Positions 1 to 9,334 are shown, numbered from the stretch's first letter. The stretch: 12,836 nt of DNA from Funneliformis mosseae (GCA_910592005.1 CAJVPP010003018.1:1-12836), one strand, 5' to 3'. Notes: a model not told the origin generated them from the sequence alone. Made by a program: numbers and translations.

Positions 1-106
1 TATATTATAAATAAATATAATATAAATTATAAGTTATAAATTAATTTTAAAAATTTAAAAAATATATATATTATTACGTTTAAAACTATGTTATTTGTTA
101 CTTTAT
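1..106. other. AT-rich leader with no recognisable gene
   Basis: This stretch is almost pure A+T with TA-rich runs. I see no coding potential and no convincing similarity to the matching part of gypsy copy 2 (the serine-rich part of Gag, about 10380-10455). Resemblance to copy 2 starts only around 107, so this is either flanking DNA or gypsy sequence too eroded to recognise. Confidence 0.5.
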
Positions 107-1403
107 GAGAATCTATTCAATAAAGCTAATGCTAAGAACTAAAATAAACAAAATTTCTTTTAATTAATAAGAGGTCTGCAAACTGTCTTTAAATCTGTTA
201 GATCTGGTAAATCACGAAAGGTTAAATTTATGGATTTATCAACCTTTAAGAATAGAGATAAGTCCCTTAAGAATGGTTAAAAAAATATAAGTGACACATT
301 ACATTAGTTCCTTCTTTTCTGAAAGGATCAGCCCTCACTTAGTATAATAAAATTAGGAATAAATAAGATTTGTATTACTAAGATAATTCTAGTAATCAAT
401 AATATAAACATGAAAACTTTGTTTACTACTTTTTAAAGTATTACTGTATAACTTACTGAAGAATACAATAGTGTTTCACATTTAGACAATGTAAATAATG
501 TTTTGGCCAATCTGTCAAAGATTATGCTGCTGATATTGAATCATTATACCTTAAACTTAATCTTGATTACAATATACTAGAGGATAAGAAAATTGAGTAA
601 TTCTTATAAGGACTTTAATCTGAATTTTTGGCTATAGTAGCTGCTGTTGCATCTCATGATTTAGAGAAAGTAATTGACTGAGCTTGAGCTATTGAAGCTA
701 TTATTTCTAAGAATAATGTCCTCTCAGAATATTCTCTCAGTAAAACCTACTTAAACTAATATAATGAAGAAGTTAAATAAGAAGAAGCTCCTAACATACA
801 ATAACTAATTAAAAAGAACAATAAAAAATTGATAAAAGAATTTAAGCAGTTGTTGATTACTACTACAACTAACTCTTGTGCTAATAACAGTCATCCTGTA
901 CATAATAATAATAATAATTAGAAAAATAATAATAGTAATAACAATGACTAAGTATGCTATAACTATAATTAATCTAGATATATTATCGAAATTACAGAGT
1001 ACGAAGTAACCAAAATGATAATAGAAATAATTTCCAATAAAATAAAAATCGAAATAATACTTCTCAGAATGAAAACTAATGTTTTACTTATAAATGAAGA
1101 GAACATATAGTCAAAAATTGTAAAACTTCATCTAATAGACCTTGTCTCTATTGTCATCAGTTTAAACATTAGAAAAATTTATGTCTAACCAGACTGACAC
1201 TAATCTTTAATAATGGACAACTACAATTTAGTCAAACAGGTCAATAAGTTGCATTATCTTAAAGAAGTTCTATATATAATACTTCAAACTCGTTCTTACC
1301 ATCTCTTCTTTCACAATCTTCAATAACATTTTCTTTTTCTAATACTTCAATAACTAATAATACCTTCTCTTCTAACCTTACCAACCAGCCTTTAAACTAT
1401 TAA
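107..1403 (+). pseudogene. gag: gag pseudogene of gypsy copy 1 (5'-truncated)
   Basis: This would be the structural Gag polyprotein that assembles the retrotransposon particle. The capsid part (about 178-700) parallels copy 2 closely; for example, 'AIDRARAVEA' in copy 2 reads 'VID*A*AIEA' here, with both CGA codons now TGA. Two zinc knuckles survive as ruins: near 953 the CX2CX4HX4C pattern has Cys to Tyr, Gly to Arg and His to Tyr changes, and near 1080 it has Cys to Tyr, a stop for Arg and Gly to Glu. A third lies near 1141-1185. Most stops fall at copy 2 Gln or Arg codons. The terminal TAA at 1401-1403 is shared with copy 2 and is probably the genuine gag stop. The N-terminal half of Gag is absent. 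Confidence 0.82.
1391..1403 (+). promoter_or_regulatory. Conserved -1 frameshift heptamer TTTAAAC and gag stop, copy 1
   Basis: TTTAAAC occupies 1391-1397 with the Gag reading phase T TTA AAC, followed by TAT TAA. It matches the site at 11761-11767 in copy 2. The hairpin seen downstream in copy 2 is no longer paired here because of transitions in its 5' arm, so the heptamer has outlasted its partner structure. Confidence 0.6.
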
Positions 1404-4240
1404 AGGTATCTAAAAAGAGTGAGAGTATCAATCATTATTTAAACCCCTTAAATGAAATTGATATATCTAAAGCTATAAAAACTGTTTATTGTTATGTCTT
1501 TGTGAATGGCAAGTCCATTTATTTAATCTTAGATTCAGGCTCTGTTAAAAATATTATGTTAAAAAGTTTCTTGCAATAATTAAATAGAAAAATCAAAAGC
1601 CCTTCAATGATTATAATAATTGATATACAAGATGAATGCTTATGACTATTAAGAAAGATCACTAATATTTTAATCCAAATTAGTAACGTAATAATCTCTA
1701 TTAATATTAATATAACTGAATCTAATGATTACTATATTGTAGTCAGAAACAATTGGTTAATAAAATGTTACAGATAACTTTATTGAGACTATCAAAAATT
1801 TATCTTTCAATGGAACTAGCAAGAACACTAAGTTCCTATAACTTGCTGAAAAAAACCTAAATTTGATAAGTTTTAACAGTCTATACTTATTCTTGCAAGT
1901 TCTATAAGTGATGAAATGAATATAAAAAATTAACTATATAGTAATATTATATAATATTAGGCGATAATGAAGAAAAATCAATTTTAGCTGAAAGTAATTT
2001 AAGCAAGTAATAGTTCAAAAGCAAAGTTATTCTTCACAATACTTTAAAAGTCTTAAGCAAAAATTTTAATGTCAACTACCTAAAAATTTAAAATAAAATT
2101 ATTATTAGCAAGGCCTTGAAAATAGATGCTGATATTATAAGTAACTTGATCAAGTAAATGATACCTATTAATTATGTCAAAGGAATGGAAACATTGATAA
2201 TTATTACAAAACATCCTTAAAGAAAAACCAGCAAAATTTAATTCCTATATACATTTAGACTAAAAATAATAGAAGGATTTATAACAGTTTTTACAGGCTA
2301 ATACTAATGCATTCATAAGTGACTTATCATAACTAGAACATATTGCTATTAAAAATATCATATTCTAATAAAAAATCCTCTTCTAATATGACAATAAGCT
2401 TATAAAGTTACACCTTTAGAACAAGAATTCATCAAGAAAGAAATTGATTGAATGTTAAAACACAATTTTATCCAACCATCTGAAAGTTTTTGAGCCTTAT
2501 CTGTTATTCTAATACAAAAGAAAAATGAAAGTTTATATTTTTGTGTTGATTACTGAAAGCTAAACAGTGTTACTAGAAGAGACAGATATCTATTTCCATA
2601 AATTGACGAACTATTAGATATGTTTAAATATTCTAAGTATTTTTCTACTTTAGATTTAGTTAGTGAATACTAGCAAATAGCAATGGAAGCTGAAAACCAA
2701 GCAAAAATAGACTTCATTACAAGTTAAGGATTATATAAATTTAAAATCATGCCATTTGAATTAACAAATATCCCTGCCACTTTTCAGTAATTAATGAATA
2801 AAGTTTTTAAAGAGAAATTAGACAGTTTGTGCTAATTTATCTTGATAACATTATTATCTTTTCTTTCATCTTTAAGGAATATATATAATACTTAAAGCAT
2901 ATTTTTGAAAAATTAAGTAAAGCAGAATTAAAACTTGATAAAGATAAATATGAGTTTTATAAATTAGAACTTGTATTTTTAAGACATATTATTAGCAGAC
3001 AAGAAATTTTATCAGATCTTTTCAAGATTGACAAGATTAAGAATTATTTAATCCTCAAAAACATCATGAAACTTAGATGATTCCTTAGGCTAGCTCCTAA
3101 TATTGAAAATTTATTCAAAAATTCTCTATCAAAGCTGCCTCTTTACATTTATTATTACGAAAAAAAAGCCCTTTTAAATAGATCTTAGCTCAACAGAAAG
3201 CATTTGAACATTTGAAAATTATTTGATCATAATACTAATTTTAATATATTTAGACTTTAAGTGAAAGTTCTTATTATTTATTTATAGATCTTAAGTAGGA
3301 CTTAGAGCTGTGCTAGTATAACTTAATGATCTAAATAGAGAATATATAATTGCATATTCTAATTGAAGTTTAAATAATGTTAAACGAAACTATAAATCTA
3401 CTAAATTGGAATATCTTGTTGCAATTTGAGAAATGGAATATTTTAGATCCTATTTACTCTATCAACCATTTGAACTAGTTACTAATCATATAGCATTATA
3501 GTAGTTATTTAATAAATCAGATTCATCCAGAAAATTTATGAGATGAATTATTAGAATTATGGAGTTCCCTTACAAAATTAGATATAGAAAAGAAAAAATA
3601 CATTTAAACACAAATGCTTATCTTGACTTTCTTCTTTCACAAATTAATTGTAATTCAGAAAAATAATAAAATATAGAGTGAAAGCTTAAGTATCAGCAAT
3701 GTAACTAACAGCTCTAATAATCAAAATGGATTTAGAATCTTATAACTAATTTTATAACTTTCTCAACATCTTAACTTACCTACCCAATATTATTCCTATA
3801 CAATAACTTAAAATTTGAAAACAATCATTTAAATATTTTATTAAAAATTAACAACTTTACTATAGAAATCAAAAACAACCTTCACATTCTTTATTAGTTA
3901 TAAAATCTACTAAAGTCAAAACCTTAATTCACAATGTATATAATAAACTATTAGAAGAATATTTAAGTTATGATATCACATATAATAAAATAGCCTTTAA
4001 GTATTACTAGCCAAACATGTATCAAGTTATTAATAATTGGATAAAAACTTATAATATATGCTAACAGCAAGGAAGTCCAAGTAAATAGAAACATTACATC
4101 CAATATTAGTTAGATAACCATTCAATCATATTGGAATAGATTATGTAAGATCTCTCCTTTAAATTATTAAAAGGAGTATCTAAAGTTATGTTTAATTATA
4201 TGATTTCTCGACTAGTAATTTAGAATCTGAATATATTACA
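1398..4240 (+). pseudogene. pol: pol pseudogene of gypsy copy 1 (protease, RT, RNase H, partial integrase)
   Basis: Aspartic protease is visible near 1519-1560 as 'IYLILDSGS', with the catalytic DSG at 1532. Reverse transcriptase runs from about 2400 to 2880: 'PLEQEFIKKEID*MLKHNFI', then 'CVDY*KLN' (TGA at 2554 for Arg), and the catalytic 'YLDN' in place of YLDD (AAC at 2847-2849). RNase H follows at about 3280-3640 with 'KRNYKSTKLEYL' and 'TNH' for the usual TDH (AAT at 3484). The integrase zinc-binding region at about 3900-4080 reads 'KYY*PNMYQVINNWIKT', with TAG at 4008 for Trp. The integrase core begins 'HIGIDYV' at about 4127-4147 and fades by about 4155-4240, so the third catalytic residue is absent. 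Single-base frameshifts lie near 2830 and 4090. Two catalytic Asp codons are Asn, so the enzyme is dead regardless of the stops. Confidence 0.87.
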
Positions 4241-4285
4241 TAAAAATAGTATTACGTTTTAAAATAGCATTACATTTTTTTTAAC
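4156..4285. repeat. Left arm of a ~130-bp inverted repeat (partner 9335-9457)
   Basis: This stretch matches the reverse complement of 9335-9457. In the best-aligned 61 bases (from 4181) there are about a dozen differences, and all those I could place are transitions. The inner part, from 4242, is also the MULE terminal repeat (AAAAATAGTATTACG and onward). The outer part overlaps the fading end of the copy 1 integrase. It could be an outer extension of the MULE terminus, an inverted fragment of the gypsy LTR, or an inverted duplication of integrase DNA. The sequence alone does not decide. Confidence 0.65.
4242..4278 (+). repeat. MULE terminal inverted repeat, left
   Basis: It consists of two roughly 18-bp subunits of the form AAAATAGYATTACRTTTT in tandem. 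It pairs with 9149-9185 in reverse orientation, differing only where CG here is TA at the other end. Confidence 0.75.
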
Positions 4286-4514
4286 AAAACTTATTTTTTT
4301 TTATATTTTATCAAAGTTTCTCTTTAATAAAATTTTTTTCTAATAAAATCTTTTAATTAATTAATGTAATGAAATTTGTTTAATACTTTTTTTAATAATA
4401 TTTTATATTATAAAATTTTTAGTATTATTAAAGTTATAAAAAATATGTTTATTTGGAATAAAAGTTAAACTTAAATACCTTTATAATTGTTTAAAATAAG
4501 TACTAAATAATTTT
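4279..4514. other. AT-rich spacer between MULE end and transposase
   Basis: It contains long T and A runs with no coding signal. By position it is the 3' untranslated part of the minus-strand transposase gene and would hold its poly(A) signals, but no specific site can be assigned. Confidence 0.5.
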
Positions 4515-6470
4515 TCAATTTTTAACAAATACACCAGTTTGTTTTACATTACCTTTTTCTTTGACTCTCCAGTATGTATTACGCATTCTTTCCATTAACT
4601 AATTCACTTATTGTCATCTATTTACTATTGCATTCTCAGCTTTAGTTAATCTTGGTACTGACACATCCAAATCTAATTTATAATGCATATATATATCAAA
4701 TCCAGATTCATCAAACATTCGCTGAAATCGATCCTATGTATCAAGTATCAATAGCTTCATATCACTATATATACTCTCATAAATATATAGTGGTAAGGTA
4801 ACAAGTACTAATAGAAAAATAAATAATTGCAGGCTAGAGATATAAGTCCTAATGTTGCTTTTGCTTTTCTATTTATTCTTTAATAGCACAGTATTCACTA
4901 ATGAGCATTTGTTGAACAGAGAATGAGAATTTGTGAATTTTATAAAGAATCTTGTTATTAATATTAACAGCCAAAATTTTTTAATAATATTTTCATAAGT
5001 AATACATTCTAAATTAGAATGTTTTTTATCAAGTGCTACTATTTTTGGTATGTATTTGATTGAAAACTTAATTAGAATAAATCTTTGAATTAAAAATACA
5101 TAAATTCAAAAGCTATTACTGATTAAACCATATTTTAGAGAGGTTATTCTTTTTAATTCATTGTGATATGACTCTAAAGCATTTGTTGAGATAACTTGTA
5201 AAAGAAGAGGTGAATGCTGTTACGCACAAAGTGTCCATTAATGCATATTTTTTATGTAGTTTCTCAAGATGTACTTCTTAATAGTTGGATTTGAGTATTC
5301 ATTGATTGCTTCTTGAATAAGATTTTCACAACTAATCTTAGTCTTTTTATACATAATTTTGACTATTTTTTGTCAAGTATTTTTCTTATAAATTTCACTT
5401 ATTAAGGTATATATAACATGCACTGTGCAAAAGATGATATTGCACTTTTATTCACTATTTTTAAGATTCAAAAAAGCCATTTTGATAGCATTAGACTCTA
5501 TATTACTTGAGTTAGAGAGAAAATACTTTGGATTCCAATGATAAACAAATTGTCTAATTATTTTTAAACTCTTTACAATAGTGTTACTGTCTTTATTATT
5601 TATAAAAAAGTGAGTCCTAATATTCAAACATCCATAATAATTGCAAATATACAAAGTAAACAAGCGATAATCATATCTATTAGTCTTATGTATAGAGTTT
5701 ATAAGAGTTAGCCAGCCATATTGCTCAAGATTTTTGAGATAATTAGGGTGAATAAAAATGAAACTATAGGTAAACAGATCAGGAATTTCATAGTATTTGA
5801 CCAAATATCCTTATTTTTCTAAGAAAGAAATTGCATTTCAAATATCTAATTCTATTTTGGGATTACTAATTAGATATATATCAAGAGGTCTATGTATTTT
5901 ATACTTTATATTTATAACTTTCTTTTATTTTAACTCTTTTACATATTTTTCTAGGTCTAATTTTTCAATTGCAATCTTCTTAACTGCATCAACGATTTCT
6001 GGTAATTGATAATTCTTTAAGACTTTTTGTATAATTAATTTCTGAACAACTTGTGAGCATTAAGTTTTTCACTTTTTTTAGAGAGTGTGAATGATCAGGT
6101 GAGTCCTTAAATCATTTAACTTATATTTTTATTCAGAAAAATAACGTTAAACTTTAATTTTTGCAGAACATATGTTAGTTTACCAAATATTTGTTATGTG
6201 ATATTTTTTATTTAGAATACCTTCTTTCTGAGTACTTAACTTATTATGATTTTTAAATTCACAAACAAAAATTTTTTATGAGTCACTATTAACATTATTT
6301 TTACAGCTAAATCAGTCTACATATTTGATACAAGAGGCTACCACTCTTTATTAAACTCCTTTATTGAAAGTTCAAGTAGTTGGTTAATATTAAAAAGAAG
6401 GTTCTATTTTTGATTTTTTAATATAGGTATGTTTATTATTGTATTGAAAGCAAATGGAATTATATATAGA
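4515..6470 (-). pseudogene. MULE transposase pseudogene (FAR1-like finger, DDE core, SWIM finger)
   Basis: Read on the minus strand, the N-terminal part (about 6470-6050) resembles the zinc-binding region that precedes MULE cores ('FVCEFKNHNKLSTQKEG'). The DDE core follows, with the longest open stretch at 5804-5448: 'YGWLTLINSIHKTNRYDYRLF' and 'HWNPKYFLSNSSNIES'. It continues through stops as 'FCTVHVIYTL', 'CENLIQEAIN', 'HSPLLLQVISTNALESYH', a SWIM-like finger near 4850-4780 and 'RFQRMFDESGFDIY' to a stop at 4515. In this family the first two catalytic residues are Asp; here they read Asn (5697-5699 and 5511-5513), while the Glu of 'ESYH' (5172-5174) is kept. SWIM Cys and His positions read Tyr. 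Many TAA/TGA stops fall where Gln, Arg or Trp is expected. At least two frameshifts (near 6310 and 4850) are needed. The start is unclear. Confidence 0.85.
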
Positions 6471-6609
6471 ATATTTGTAAAGTTTTAATACTAAACTTTA
6501 GTTTTATTTTTTTCAGTTTTATTTGGATTTTTTCAGAACTTTTTTTAATAATTTTCAAAATGAAATTTCAAAAGGAAGAAGAAAGAATATTAAAAACTTT
6601 ATTTACTAT
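6471..6609. other. Spacer between MULE transposase 5' end and hAT insertion
   Basis: This is AT-rich DNA upstream of the minus-strand transposase. Together with 9053-9148, on the other side of the hAT, it would have been the MULE 5' region with its promoter. No element can be named. Confidence 0.4.
6602..6609. repeat. hAT target-site duplication, left
   Basis: TTTACTAT abuts the left terminus. It matches TTTACTAC at 9045-9052 in 7 of 8 bases, and the only difference is a C/T transition. An 8-bp duplication is the hAT hallmark. Confidence 0.82.
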
Positions 6610-6621
6610 TAGAGATGTTAA
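6610..6621 (+). repeat. hAT terminal inverted repeat, left
   Basis: The sequence is TAGAGATGTTAA. It matches the reverse complement of 9033-9044 in 10 of 12 bases; both differences are A/G transitions. Confidence 0.75.
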
Positions 6622-6867
6622 GGTCTGTAGCCAAACAGGTCTGTAATCAGATCAGTCTGATTCTGATTTAATCATAGAACTGATTTCAGTTTGATTTGAA
6701 GATCAAATTGAACTAAAATTGAACTGAATCAAACTAATATTTAGATCAGTTTGGATGATCAATTTATATAAATGTCATATTATATAAATTGTAAGATACA
6801 TTGATTATTTTAACTAGAATAATTTTCATTTTGCATTATTATTTATATTATACAATATCTGATAGCA

Positions 6868-8701
6868 TAATTCAAATGAAAATGATGACAATTTCTCAGA
6901 TGTTTCTTCAACTTCTTTAGTAACTGAAGAAGATTCTAATATAACAACTCACAAGTCAGATGTATAGAAATTTTTTTTAAAGTCCAAAATGTAGAAACTG
7001 AACTAATAACAAATTATAAATGCATATTATGTGCTAAAATTTATTTGTCTAGCAAACCAACAACTATCCTCTGAAAACATTTAACTAAAAAATATTTATT
7101 TCATTATAAAACAATTGAAATCATCAAATTATTTTAAATTAAACACTCTTCAAACCCTATTCTTTATCACAATCTAATTTTATCACAAATTCATCAATTA
7201 ATTTTATTGCAACTGATTTACAACCTTTTTTATTGTTAAAAATACTGAATTCAAATTATTTGTTAATAAGTTAAATTCTCAATTTATTTTATCATATAGA
7301 TAAACTTTAAAAGAAAAATTTGTAAAAAATTATGATACAAAAAAAAAATGATTTAATAGGCAAAATTTCACAAATTAATTCAAAAATATCTCTCACAACA
7401 GACATATAGACATCAGATCCAAAAGATTATTATCTTAGAATAACAATTTATTATATTAATAATAATTAAGAATTAAAGAATTTTTGCTTAATATAATTCC
7501 TATAAATAGTTCTCATAGAGCTGAATTAATTACAAGCAAACTTTCACAACCTTTTGAAGAATTCAATATTAGTCAGAATATTCTTGCTATAATAACAGAT
7601 AATGGAAGTAATATAATAGCATGTGTAATCAATTAGCAACTGAATTAGATCAAGAATTTAATAATATATCTTTTATTTTTGATATGCTACTTATATAATC
7701 AACTTGGTAAAAAAGCTGGAATGAAATATATAAAAGATGAAATCAAAAAACTTTGTCAATTTGTTATTAAATTAAAAAATTACCACTATTATTGAATAAA
7801 TTATTAGAAATTTGTACTATTAGAAAGATTAAATTTCTAAAGCTAATTTTAGATATAGATATGTATTAAAATTCTACATATTTGATGATTGCTAAACAAA
7901 CTTTAATGCAAAATATTTTTGAATTATTTGTATTAATAAATTTTGAAGATTTTGATAATTTTTTTTTAATAATTTCTGAATAGGATCATATAAGGTATTT
8001 ATTATTTATTATTTTATTATTATAATTAATTAATTATTATGTATTTATTTTATAATTATTATTTATTTTAGGAATTATTATTAATTTTACAACTTATATA
8101 TGAAGCAACACAGTTATTATCATCATCATTAATCCTACACAAAGTGATATTAGATTGGTTTTTGTTGGAATGTTTAAAAAATTGAATCAATATCAAAGAA
8201 GGGATTATTATACACAAAAAGAAATAGCATCAGCTATTTACAACAAATTAAAAAAATATTAGGATAATCATTTAAATTATACTTCTACAATTTCTTCAGT
8301 ATTAGATTTGCATTATAAAATTACATTATTTGAAATAATGATTTAGCTGAAATTATTAATAATATATATGAATTATATAGTAAATATTCTCCCTTAAATA
8401 ATTCAAAAAAAAGTTATCATCTCAGAATTACTTTTTTAATTTGCTTAATCAAAATAATTATCACAGAATAACATATGATGAATTAGATAGATGTCTAAAT
8501 TCTCTAATAGATAATGATACTAATCCTTTAATTTGATAAAAAGTTTATGAAAAAGATTATCCTATATTGTCTCAAATGACTAAGAATTATTTATCGATTC
8601 AAGCGATGTTAGTTCTAAACAGGTTAAATTCTGAAATAGCAAAAGTAATTATTTGTATGAAGCATTGGATTTCAGAAAAATGGATAGTAAAAAATATATA
8701 A
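6868..8701 (+). pseudogene. hAT transposase pseudogene with BED zinc finger
   Basis: A hydrophilic N-terminus ('DNFSDVSSTSLVTEEDSN') is followed by a BED-type finger at about 6990-7105: 'YKCILCAKIY...TTIL*KHLTKKY', where TGA at 7072 replaces the usual Trp and the final His is Tyr. The RNase H-like core shows 'KNTEFKLFVNKLNSQF', the first catalytic Asp in 'SLTTDI*TS' (GAC at 7401) and the second in 'ITDNGSN' (GAT at 7598). The C-terminal dimerisation region reads 'YEKDYPILSQMTKNYLSIQA' (8549-8608) and 'IICMKHWISEKW', ending with TAA at 8699. Frameshifts lie near 7625 and 8133. A short internal deletion near 8611-8630 removes most of the segment between 'VSSxQ' and 'RLNxEIA'. A candidate intron sits at 7995-8071. 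The start codon is not identifiable. Confidence 0.85.
7995..8071 (+). other. Candidate relic spliceosomal intron in the hAT transposase
   Basis: A 77-bp, nearly pure A+T segment starts GTATTT and ends TTTTAG. It separates 'SE*DHIR' from 'ELLLILQLIYEATQLL', which are adjacent in hAT transposases of this type as I remember them. The exact GT-AG join is one base out of frame, which could reflect a later indel in this decayed copy. No branch point can be assigned in such AT-rich sequence. Confidence 0.55.
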
Positions 8702-9032
8702 ATTTATATTAAAATTGTGAGGATAGAATTATTTCAGTTAAAGCTTAATGGAAATAATATTTCAGTAATATTAGATCGCAAAAAAAAATTTTTTTTTGTA
8801 TAATTGACTTTTTTTCAGTTAATTTGTATTATAATAAAATTTTATATTGGGAATGTTGAGTATTGCATAATTTTTTTATAGTTTTGTTAAAAATTTTTAC
8901 AATAACCTGTATATATAAACTTTAGTTTAAATTTCAATTTATACTCAATTTCAAATTGATCTACAAACTGATTTAATTTGATTTTACTCTTAAACTGATA
9001 AAAATCAGACCAAAATTGAACTAGTTGAACTA
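8702..9032. other. hAT 3' subterminal region
   Basis: This is non-coding sequence between the transposase stop and the right terminus. It holds a perfect 20-nt palindrome (C, nine A, nine T, G) at 8779-8798. From about 8925 it has several copies of AAATTGATC / AAACTGATT-like motifs that mirror those at the left end. Confidence 0.6.
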
Positions 9033-9044
9033 TTAACATTCCTA
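9033..9044 (-). repeat. hAT terminal inverted repeat, right
   Basis: The reverse complement reads TAGGAATGTTAA, the mirror of the left terminus at 6610-6621. Confidence 0.75.
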
Positions 9045-9052
9045 TTTACTAC
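9045..9052. repeat. hAT target-site duplication, right
   Basis: TTTACTAC directly follows the right terminus and matches the left duplication in 7 of 8 bases. Confidence 0.82.
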
Positions 9053-9148
9053 ATTATAAAGGACATGTATTATTATTTTTTTTTGTTATAAATTTAAAAA
9101 TGATTCCTGTCATTCACTATTTTTGAAAAATATAACACTTTATATTTT

Positions 9149-9185
9149 AAAATGTAATGCTATTTTAAAATATAATACTATTTTT
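9149..9185 (-). repeat. MULE terminal inverted repeat, right
   Basis: The reverse complement reads AAAAATAGTATTATATTTT and then a second AAAATAGCATTACATTTT subunit. Further in (9120-9148) a third, weaker subunit with AGTGTTATATTTTT can be seen. Confidence 0.75.
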
Positions 9186-9334
9186 TTTTTACGATGTGGC
9201 ACTGCCAGTAACTTTATTAAATTTATATATGAGGAAATACAAAGTAAATTGAAAATAAATCTATGTTAAGTACTAGCTATCCCCCGTAATTATATTGCAA
9301 ACCTGTTTGAATCGACCTATCATTCTCTTTCTCC
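9186..9334. other. Spacer between MULE end and the outer inverted repeat
   Basis: About 150 bp, richer in G+C than the flanking DNA, with no coding signal. It has no counterpart on the left side, where the repeat subunits join directly to the outer arm. It may be part of the gypsy copy 2 LTR, or an insertion into the right end of the MULE. Confidence 0.45.

Larger units (their letters stand above)
107..4240 (+). mobile_element. Ty3/gypsy LTR retrotransposon, copy 1, truncated and heavily decayed
   Basis: From about 107 to about 2460 this segment aligns by eye, base for base, with 10456-12836. It then continues into reverse transcriptase, RNase H and integrase, which lie beyond the window end in copy 2. 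The domain order Gag, zinc knuckles, protease, RT, RNase H, integrase identifies a Ty3/gypsy element. The 5' part (LTR, leader, Gag N-terminus) is missing, and the 3' part breaks off inside integrase where the MULE terminal repeat begins. Counting by eye I find only about 11 CpG dinucleotides in 4 kb, whereas 10741-10860 of copy 2 alone has 7 and its copy 1 counterpart (about 361-480) has none. Decay is mostly by transitions, with some indels. The exact outer ends are uncertain. Confidence 0.88.
6610..9044 (+). mobile_element. hAT-superfamily DNA transposon nested in the MULE
   Basis: The termini are short inverted repeats: TAGAGATGTTAA at the left and, reverse-complemented, TAGGAATGTTAA at the right. 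They lie between 8-bp duplications. Both ends are consistent with an older CAGGGATGTTAA-like end altered by C-to-T and G-to-A changes. Subterminal zones (about 6625-6770 and 8925-9030) are crowded with variants of ATCAGTTTGATTT and GATCAATTT in both orientations, as expected for transposase-binding arrays. Total length is 2,435 bp. The interior codes for a BED-finger hAT transposase. Since it sits inside the MULE it is the younger of the two, yet it is itself inactivated. Confidence 0.87.
4242..9185 (-). mobile_element. Mutator-like (MULE) DNA transposon, interrupted by a hAT element
   Basis: The termini at 4242-4278 and 9149-9185 are inverted copies, identical over about 37 bases except for two adjacent bases where the left end has CG and the right end has TA. 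Between them lies a minus-strand transposase with MULE hallmarks and, upstream of it, a separate hAT element (6610-9044). Without the hAT the element would be about 2.5 kb, a reasonable size for one transposase. I could not find a convincing 9-11 bp target-site duplication next to these termini, so the outer limits may be wrong; the longer inverted repeat suggests they may extend to about 4156 and 9457. Confidence 0.72.

Noticed and set aside
4242..4320. CRISPR-like or satellite array because of repeated AAAATAG...ATTAC units
   Set aside because: There are only two or three imperfect units with no unique spacers, and the mirrored copy at the other end explains them as a transposon terminus.
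5797..6009. Plus-strand 70-codon open frame with a hydrophobic stretch
   Set aside because: It is antisense to the MULE transposase, whose minus-strand frame has recognisable similarity. The hydrophobic residues are a by-product of T-rich antisense codons.
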